Shown here piece after piece: positions 56,237 through 64,000 of a stretch of DNA of 64,000 nucleotides. The stretch is from Mesostigma viride. Taxonomy: Eukaryota > Streptophyta > Mesostigmatophyceae > Mesostigmatales > Mesostigmataceae. How positions within the stretch are numbered: position 1 is the stretch's first letter; every line of letters begins with the position of its first letter. The notes beneath the pieces are model-generated. The model did not search any database. It had not been told where the DNA came from and saw only the letters and a list, made by a program, of their open reading frames with translations. The translations under genes and the position numbers were made by a program. The stretch spans positions 2,305,985 through 2,369,984 of the forward strand of contig RPFO01000072.1 in assembly GCA_009746045.1 (NCBI GenBank), given 5' to 3'.

Positions 56237-57252
56237 TAACAGTAATGGATAGGGAGCCAAACTCTAAGGTGAGAGGAGTATCTACACTAGAGGAGGATGA
56301 CACCGTAGGACGAGGGGGAGATGGAGGTAGTGAAACCAAAACAAGGCTATCTACCGAAGGGCGAGCAAGAGGAGCAGGAAAAGAACGTCTTGGGGGTACA
56401 GCACCAGAGGTAGGGGCTGCAGGAAGGGTAGAAGTATAGTGACAGGGGGAGGACGTATTGGCTCACTGGCCCGTTGCTGGGCAGCCCTAACCTTAGGGGT
56501 ATCAGTAGGGTTACCTTGTACCTTGAAGGCAGGGGTAGGGGAAGACCGATCAGGTTTCATAGGCAATAGTAGACACTGATATGGGAGTCGTTGAAAGATG
56601 GCGCCCAAATGGTCGTCGATGACCAACGCCGTAGCCGAGGAACTCCTGCTGTGGGGTACAACACCAACCACAAGGGTCTAAACATAGGCATATACATCCA
56701 AGCGTAAAAGAGAGTGGAAGGCGATGAACAACGTTCTAGCATCGGCGACTAGCCGAATCTATTCCTAGGCACCGACTTTCCTATTCTAGCCGATTCCTAA
56801 TGAACGGATAGGAGGCACTTGAGGTGGAGGAGGTCCTACCTCTCCTCCCCCCCCACAAAGCATCTATGATGCTCGCCTAGAGCTAACGAGCATATAAGAA
56901 AACGCAGCAGCGTGCACGGAAAAGAGGTGTAGTCTAAAGGGACGCTAATCGTCCCACTATCCATCACTATTGAACCGTCAAACCCACTAGCTAACGTCAA
57001 ACAGCACCCAGCAAGGAAATGCACACACAGATGGAAAAGGAAAAGGAAAAGGAACTAGCTACGTGAGGAGTTCATCCGCTTTGAGCAGGTCTAACTTCTA
57101 GGCAGGGCGTGTCCCGAATCGGGCAGCACTACCCCCCTAGCTTGACGGCGACCCGCCCATTACCTGTCAAGAGGTTGTCTTCTTCTGTGCCCTGGCCGCG
57201 GAAGGCCTCTGGCGTATAGGGTTGCAAGGGAACTTCGTCGCGTCTACCTAAA
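56237..57252 (-). other. Gypsy-2 5' leader region
   Basis: Lies between the PBS and gag on the minus strand. Its last part (56680-56350) has a Pro/Thr/Val-rich frame that may be the N-terminus of gag, with one frame change. The rest, including a (TTTTCC)n stretch at 57029-57050, looks non-coding. Confidence 0.5.
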
Positions 57253-57264
57253 CCTCCGCTACCA
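57253..57264 (-). other. Primer binding site of Gypsy-2
   Basis: Minus strand TGGTAGCGGAGG, one base after the 5' LTR end. It differs from the Gypsy-1 site by one base, suggesting the same initiator-Met-like primer. Confidence 0.75.
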
Positions 57265-57265
57265 T

Positions 57266-57839
57266 TGTTACGTCCTGGCTCGACTCTATCCCAAACATCT
57301 CGCCTAACCTTACCTAAACTAGTGATGAGGCACCTACCGAGGAGTGAGGAGCTATATTGGCTATAAGACCTAGGACGCGACGACGCTGCTTCTCAATGCA
57401 TTCCCTTATAATACGCCATATACCGAATAAAACCAGGGTACTACGAAGGAAACAATACTACACTGCCGTGACCCAAGCCTATATGTGTTAATTCATTTAA
57501 CACACGCCGAGTGCCATTCACGAAGGACAACTGCTGCATAAATGATCGCCGACAGGCGTGTATGCTCGGGCCGACATCGACCCTCGCACACAGGACCAAC
57601 GCACGTCCACAAGGTTCACACGCAGGATAAAAGGACCACTACTAAAGTACGCAGCGCGGCGCGACTGCACCGAACCACCATACTGTACAAGTGCCACGTT
57701 ACAAGGCCCGGTACCGACCGGCCAAAAGGTCCTTACTACACGTAAGCCTAGGAAAGTCAGCGAACTGCTCCGGAATGGCTGAGGCAACAAGGGACCTAAT
57801 TTACGTCCGTAACAACAACAAAAGTTACGCGACGTAACA
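57266..57839 (-). repeat. 5' LTR of Gypsy-2
   Basis: 574 bp, TGTTACG...CGTAACA, one substitution from the 3' LTR. It should carry the element promoter; a TATA-like ATAATACGCC/TTATAAT segment lies near 57407-57425. Confidence 0.95.
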
Positions 57840-57844
57840 ATTGG

Positions 57845-60700
57845 ATGCCCCAATCACCGGGCCTTATGGTCCATGATATTCCTATATGACAATCGGACTG
57901 CGGATGAAAATTAACCCCGAAAACTTAATTGCTTGCACTTTCAGTGTTCCCATGAATGTCACTCATCTCATGTTCACTATTTTGTCATATCCTTCTGATT
58001 TTTGAAAATGCCGAGCGCCGGCATTGGTCCTTATCTTGTCATAGTCGAACAGCAAATCAGTACTAAACTAAATGTTGCTGCCGGGTACGTGGTCGCGTAA
58101 AACCTGAAAAAGGCCATCATATTTATCTGATCAGAATATTTATTGGTGAGCCGAATCGAGTTCACTTGTGTACGGTTGCCTAAACCATCTCCCCTTCATA
58201 CATAATCCACCAATTGTAGGCTGTAGTGGTCGGTCCCGGGCCCGCCAATCTTCACTTTTGCTTGAGACAACTACGACTTTTGTTTGAAGTATTTATGCAC
58301 CGGGCTGCCAAGCATCATCAGTGCTACAGTAACCAGCTTGAAAAGAGTGCAGTTGCCTAGCAGCGTTACACGAGTCGCTGCTTCGCAAACTAGTTTGGCC
58401 TGTGCATGTTGTCACACAGGCCCGCGTTTTAAGCTGTACGGTATCGTATCAATGAACTGTGCATAATTTTCTGCACGCGGTGCGTTGTTTGTCGGTTGTC
58501 AATCTAGTCGTACGTGCCATGAGGAAACTTGATCAGGCTAAACATCTACCAAGCAGTAAATTTACGAGTTTCTTCTTCTACAGATGTACATATATATGCC
58601 GGTCTCATTTCCGTTATTCTCAGTGAAGATATATATCAAAATTTATAATAACTTACATCAGAGTGAAAGCACCCAATCAAATATATATATATATATATAT
58701 ATGCCGAGATCACTGCCCGTTCTCACTTATTCGAGTTTGGTACTTATCGTCGATCATCCTAGCAGCGGGGGTAGAGTTTATAGGTGAACCCTGGGTATGC
58801 CCCTAAAATCGCTCAGGCTCCGCGAGAGGCCTTTATCAAGTGAGACAACAATATTCTCCGGCCAAACCAGCGCCTCTAAATATGCGTTCCAAGCCTGCTA
58901 TGGGCTGAGGACCATGTGGCAACCTTACTGTATATCCGCTATGCCTTTGCTATGTTGAAGCTTGAGATTTGTTTTTAAAATGTGATTCTTGCACCCACGG
59001 TTCATGGGGCGCCTATAGTGCACCATGATGAGCTTTCTGACGACAATGATGCAGACTAAGCGGAGTCCTCTAGATCTGTGGCCTGCCCGGCCCACTTGAG
59101 GCAGCGAGAGAAGCTACAGTAAGGCTCCCTCCCTCCTTCTCGTTGTGTATAGGGATTGAAGGGTCCTTTATTGGCACCCACGTGACGCAGTGCGCTGTGC
59201 GTCCTTTAAATTTAATCCTAGTAGCGCGGGCGGCTAGCGTTCGATAACACTTTTTGATTATCGGACCACTGCAATATACGAAGGCAAAATGAAAAAAGTT
59301 AAAACGTTAGCCTCCGACAATCTGGAGCGTTGTTGACGATGACTCGATGAGTTGACAGTTGACACCGGCCCTTGTGCTGAGTGCTGAGTGCTGACTTGTC
59401 AAGAGTTGCGACCACCAGCAAGGGAAGCAGGCCTGAATTGCTACTACTACAGCAGGTGGCGAACCGTACTAGGAATAAAGCTAGTGGGAAATTCCACGTG
59501 GCGGCAGGAAGGTGGGCTGCTTCATGGCCGTACTCAATTTTGATTTCCCCCGAAGTTATGAGGTGCTTTTATGAGGTGCTTCCACCTTTATTTTACTGTT
59601 GAGACCATGGGCAGGATTTGGGCGCGAGCTTGGGCGCATAATTCTGCGTAAACACACACATTTTTCAATGCAACCGTAGAAGCCACGCCGGCTACACTAT
59701 ACAATTGTGCATGAAAATGCCAAAGTTGGCACTTTGACGGTCGGCAACCATATTTGGTCGCAAAATGCCGTTGCTCGCAATGTGGCAGGCCATGAGATAT
59801 CCGCCATGACAACTGAACACCTTGCTAAGCTGAGGAATAATTTCCCGACGTCGCATTTTTTGAGGAACGGAAGAGACTATGGCAGAACCGGGGCATGCCG
59901 CGGGTTCCCAGCCGCCTGCTTCAGAAGACTTCCAGGCAAGATGGCCGCAGCTTATTGATTAGTTACGGGAATCTGAAAGAGCGCAATCAACTAGTGTGCA
60001 CTTTTGTTTTCTGAGGAGATACTCGCAGAAGATAAAGCATTGTGTTACCTGTAGGATGTCAGCGCGGCGCTTCAATGGAAAAGGCCGGGAAATTGATGCA
60101 GTTGCCAAATAGACCCTTACCTACTAGATGTCAACATGCCTCCTTCGTGTTCTTTCCGCAAATGTCTGCCATAGAACCATATAACTTGCCCCATGGCCGC
60201 AGATGTTCATCTCCCTGGGTTGAAAGTATCGTGTTAGCGCATCAATTAATGCGTTGTCGGTTACAATTAGTTGCTTTCCGTGGTCACTATACCCTTGTAC
60301 ATGAGCGGCTCTCTGGAGAAAACATTTCGAGAACGCATATCCAGTGCACAACGGAACGCCCTGAGACATGGGTACACGCTAATGCTGGCTGATAGTTGCT
60401 GGCGGGAAGTTTGTCGGTCTACTTGCATGGAAAGCATAGTTGCTTATTTGGACCGTGCCGCCCAGGCTATGTGTTGCCCCCCCGGTCTCTTTCTCTTCGT
60501 CCTTTGCTTCATTTCCGTGGCCTGTCTGTGTCTGTCTTTGTCCTACTGCTTCGCTAGCCAAACCCTTTGTGAAAATTGGTCGGATCCGTATTTCGTAGTC
60601 TGATTTTTCTAACCTGTTTGGCTGTGTCGCACAACCTCCTTTTTTTCTGGTTTTACCCATACTACCCCCCCGCGCTCCTTGCCTCCATTCTTGCCGCCAG
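57845..60700. other. Gene-poor stretch with repeat fragments
   Basis: No gene is called. It holds a roughly 40-bp tail of LINE family B (about 58638-58680, ATAACTTACATCAGAGTGAAAG) flanked by AT repeats, including (AT)n at 58681-58702. It also holds a dispersed repeat (58771-58980) matching 20029-20205 inverted, and another (59078-59165) matching 16655-16740. The 5' exons of the coiled-coil gene that starts its visible exon at 60701 should lie in the right part but could not be assigned. Confidence 0.5.
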
Positions 60701-62407
60701 GTGGAGCTCCTCCAGAGCATGCTGGAGCTTCAGAACGCCGAGCTGGAACAGCTACGGGAGGAGCTGGCCGCCGCCTACGGTGCCGTCCACTCCCAACACT
60801 CCTCCTTAAGCGAGACACGCTCCACGGGCACATCGCCCCCGCCCCAACTGGACGAGTCCCAGGGAGGGATACAGCCCAGCCAGGGCGTGCATGCATCGGC
60901 GCACGCGGGCGGCTCGGCGGACGGTGATGGTGATGCTGATAACAATGGTCAGAGCGTGGGATTAGGGTGGGGTTCACCCCAGGTGGGCGCAGCAAGTCCG
61001 AATGAGGGCCTCCCGGTCACATCCGCAGGGTCTAGGCAGAGCAAATCAGCTGGGCAAGACCAATCAACGTGGCAGAACTGCACAACTGGGCAGCACCCTA
61101 CACCTGGCCAGGACATGGACACTGGGAACAGCAACGAGATCTTGCCTGCGCGGCCACCGGGCAGCAAGGGTCACGTCGGCAGCAGAAGCGAGGTGGTGCA
61201 GGCGGACAACCCACCCAGCACGAGGGCACCGCCAGGGAGCCGAAGGGACACGGACCGCAGGGCGTCCCAGACCCCGCGCACGACAGGGCAGCGGGGGGTC
61301 CGGGGCCAGGGGGGCCCTGGCACAGGGCACCCTGGCAGCAGTGCCCGCCGGGTACGGTTTGGCGACCAAGGGCGTGGGGGCCACGGAGACGCGGCAACGC
61401 CTCACCGTGCTGTGGTGGGCCATGCAGCGATGGGAGAAGCGGAGCGCCTCTCAACGCCTCACCTTGCTGACGGGGGGCGGAGAGGAGAGGACCCTGACCA
61501 TGACAATGATGATGATAACCACGATGATGACACAGTCCGGCGGGATCTGGACGCGGAGGGCTGGGCGGTGACACCTGGCAGCCCCGCGCCAACGTCCCTG
61601 GACAACGCGACCTTGTCCACGACGGCCGAGTCGACGGTGGTGGACCCCCCTCTGGGCGGACCGGGAGGGGACGTGCTGTGGATACCCCCACCCCCTGCTG
61701 GGTGTGACCATTGGGGTAGTCATGGGGGCATTCCTGCGGACGAGGCCGGTGGACCTGGGGGTGTTGTGTGGGGTGGGGGGGTGGCGTCCATGGGCCAGGG
61801 CCGGGTGCCTGGCGGCGTCCACCTGTCTGCTGGGCAGGAGTTTTCCTTCCGCGATTTGCAAGGGGGTAGTGATGAGTGGGAACCAGGCACTGCGGTGGCG
61901 GGTGGCAGAAGTGTTGGCCATGAAGCGCAATCAGGGGGTGCGGATGACAGTGGCATGGACCGATCCGTAGGCAGCGCGCTTGGCAGTCTCGACCAGCCAG
62001 CAGGCAGGGCACATGGTGGCGGCAGCCCACGAGCTGGTTTACGTGCCGGTAATGACCAAGACGCAGGCAGGGGCCAGGAGACTGGCAACCCACAGGCTAG
62101 ACAAGATGCTGGCGTCGACCCAGAAGCAGGCACGGGGGGGGGCGCAGGCACCGGGGGCAGCCTTCTTGTCCGTGGCGTGCAACTTGTGCGGGAGGCGGCC
62201 GCGGTGACGGCGGACGTGAACACCTCGGTGGATGGCTTCCTCGGGTCCCTGCAGGGCAACCTGGCGGGCCTGGTGCGGCATGCGGACGACGCGCGGCGCG
62301 CCAACGGTGAGATTGCGCGCCAGCTGGGCGTGCTGATCGCGACTCGTCAGCAGCAGCAACGACAGCAGCAGCAGCACCAGCACCAGCACCAGCACCAGCA
62401 CCAGCAC

Positions 62408-62461
<54 letters not shown>

Positions 62462-64000
62462 CAACAGTCCGGTCGTTCATGGAGGGTGCGGGACGGGGAA
62501 ACGGCAGCTCTGGGCCTTACTGCAAGCTTTGAGGATTCGAGCTTTGACAAGCCAGGCGAGGGGGCTGCCGCGGCAAGACTGTCGACGTCACTGCCCGATG
62601 GTAGCGGGAGCGTTGTGCCGGGAAGCAGCAGTATAGGTGGCGCCAGGGACAGTCCCCACAGTGGGTCTCGTTCTGTGGATAAGGGGATGAGCTCTGATTG
62701 GTCGAGGGCGACTGAGGCGGGCGGGCAGAGCAGGATCGCCAGCATAAGGGAGGCCGCGGGGGGTGCACCTTTTTCCCCAGCCGAGGCCGCACTATTGGAG
62801 GTGCTCGAGGCAGCAGCAGCACAAAGGCAAAGGGCGGAGTCGGTCCTGGGTTCAGATGCCAGTAGTCTTGGGCAGAGGGGGGTGACGTTGACAGCTGGCC
62901 GGGGTCCTGCTGCTGGCGGGGCCGACATGGCCACATGGGGTGATTTCCCGGGTGGACATGGGGGCGATTTATGGCAGACTTGGCCGCACAGGGTATCGAC
63001 AGGTGGCAGCCCTGCGGCGGTGGGGGATGGTGTTGGTCCTGGGGCAGATGGTAGCATTTTGCGGACAGTAGGGTACCCAGCGGAGCCGTGTGTGTGTCCC
63101 TATTGCGGCACGAAATGTCCGCACGAGGGAGTTGCTTGGAAGGGGGGTCGCGACGACCGGGTGTCCGCCGCAGAACTGGAGGGGGGTGGCACGGGGGCCG
63201 GTGCGGTGGGGGCGGTCTCTGTGACGGGGGCGACAAGGGATGGCACTGCGTTGGCAGAGATCGAGGAACGGCTGCTGGTGTGTGAGCTGGAGCTGGGGCT
63301 CATGGAGGAGAAAGCGGCCACTGCCAAGCGCGAGGAAGAGGCGGCACGCGCACAGGTGCGATTGCAGTCAAGGTGTATTGTATCATTGTGGTTTGGCCAT
63401 TTTTTGGATATGCATTCATGCGCCGTTGCCCACGTATCTGGATATAGCATCAAGGCAAGCAGCAAATAGTAAATAGGCCTCTGCCCACGGACATGTACAT
63501 GTATATCTTTGGTCATGTATATAGATATATAGTAGTATGCTCTTTCTGACAGCGCGAAGAGGTCTAAAATTTTTCCGCCATATCAATGCTGAGAGTCATA
63601 GGTGGGTTTAATAAGGGATCCTAAGGGCATGACTTTTTCTCCCGTCATGCTTTTTATTTTGCGCTGCTGATGACAGGAGCTGTCGTCATGATGCCCGCCC
63701 CGCTGCTCACACTTCTCATCATTCAAGATCGTCATCCCCACCCGATAACCACACTCAACTGTGCAGGTGGTGGACGCGCTGCGCACGATGACGGAGCTCC
63801 AGCAAGCGGCGCGCAACCTGAGCGCCTCGCTGGCAGCCCGTGCCAAGGCGGAGAGGGACCTCGATGAGTCTCTCGCGGAGAAGAGGAAGGCATTGTCCGC
63901 GCTGGATGCCGCTATCTGTCAAAAGGAGGGAGAGCTCCGAGATAGAGAGGCCCGGGTGGTCCAGGCTGGGGAAGAGCTGGAACGGAAGGAGGAAGCATTG
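60701..64000 (+). CDS. Coiled-coil protein with Gln/His tract, partial gene (unknown function)
   Basis: A very long exon, 60701-63355 (885 codons), begins after TTGCCGCCAG and ends at GCACAG|GTGCG. A second exon opens at 63767 after CTGTGCAG, in the same phase, and runs off the window. The first residues are a heptad-like coil (LLQSMLELQNAELEQLREEL). A long Gly/Ser/Pro/Asp-rich disordered region follows, then a helical part (VREAAAVTADVNTSVDGFLG), a Gln/His tract (62348-62467), a small Cys cluster (CVCPYCGTKCPHEG) and a C-terminal coil (EIEERLLVCELELGLMEEK, then KAERDLDESLAEKRKALSAL in exon 2). The listed GTG at 60701 is an exon border, not a start. A structural or scaffold role is plausible but not shown. 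Confidence 0.75.
62348..62467 (+). repeat. CAG/CAC coding repeat (polyGln with His-Gln run)
   Basis: Mostly CAG codons with an internal alternating CAC-CAG block (about eight His-Gln pairs), then some 18 consecutive Gln codons. In frame with the coiled-coil gene, hence likely translated and length-variable. Confidence 0.95.

Larger units (their letters stand above)
45570..57839 (-). mobile_element. Gypsy-2: complete LTR-to-LTR Gypsy element with TSD
   Basis: Two 574-bp LTRs (TGTTACG...CGTAACA) at 45570-46143 and 57266-57839 differ at one base (45993 C, 57689 T by my count). The 5-bp target ATTGG is duplicated at 45565-45569 and 57840-57844. On the minus strand the order is PBS, leader, gag, protease-RT-RNase H, start of H2C2, an extra ORF, PPT. 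The integrase core is absent and several frames are broken. Two TTAA-flanked DNA elements are inserted (51229-52556 and 54524-56236). The element inserted into a LINE. Confidence 0.92.

Noticed and set aside
60271-60603. Plus-strand frame of 110 codons as possible 5' exon of the coiled-coil gene
   Set aside because: It has no donor that joins in phase with 60701, and its hydrophobic Cys/Leu-rich end looks random.
61098-62093. Minus-strand frame of 331 codons
   Set aside because: Antisense of the low-complexity coiled-coil exon; His/Pro/Cys-rich shadow.

Overview
The window looks like nuclear DNA of a green-lineage eukaryote, most likely a green alga. Three points support this. Its genes are split by GT-AG introns of about 0.1 to 4.4 kb. 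It carries a DEAD-box helicase of the chloroplast RH39 type with an organelle-like N-terminus, and a RAB18/RABC-type GTPase. Its repeats belong to CACTA, Gypsy, Copia-like, LINE and piggyBac-like families. There are no bacterial operons, and the species cannot be named from sequence alone.

Only three host genes are evident. RH39-like runs on the minus strand (26413 to 17102, nine exons). RAB18/RABC-like runs divergently on the plus strand (28213 to 37901, six exons seen, first exon not found). A coiled-coil gene of unknown function with a long Gln/His tract runs on the plus strand from 60701 past the window edge. Host introns are packed with mobile DNA: a TIR element with TSD and a Copia-derived inverted repeat lie in RAB introns, and a MITE, minisatellites and partial exon copies lie in RH39 introns.

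The rest is mostly transposons nested in one another. From the left: a pure (GGAA)n tract; a CACTA element with an apparently intact six-exon tnp2-type transposase and a divergent second ORF, ending at TAGTG (6970) inside an old Gypsy element (6971 to about 12.6 kb); LINE 3' fragments; then the RH39 and RAB genes. From 39.3 to 45.6 kb there is a cluster of LINE fragments of two families. One is APE/RTE-like at its C-terminus. The other has an R2/Dualen-type restriction-like endonuclease and sits repeatedly at GGATATATAT sites. A 385-bp element with palindromic ends and a 5-bp TSD interrupts one LINE.

From 45570 to 57839 lies a complete LTR-to-LTR Gypsy element with ATTGG target duplications. 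Its 574-bp LTRs differ at one base, yet its coding region is broken, it lacks the integrase core, it carries an extra ORF before the 3' LTR, and it holds two TTAA-flanked piggyBac-like insertions.

The host genes have no evident functional link to one another. The clearest theme is a layered insertion history: CACTA into Gypsy, piggyBac-like into Gypsy, Gypsy into LINE, LINE into LINE, and MITE into LINE. All coordinates and splice sites were read by eye, with no alignment or database search.
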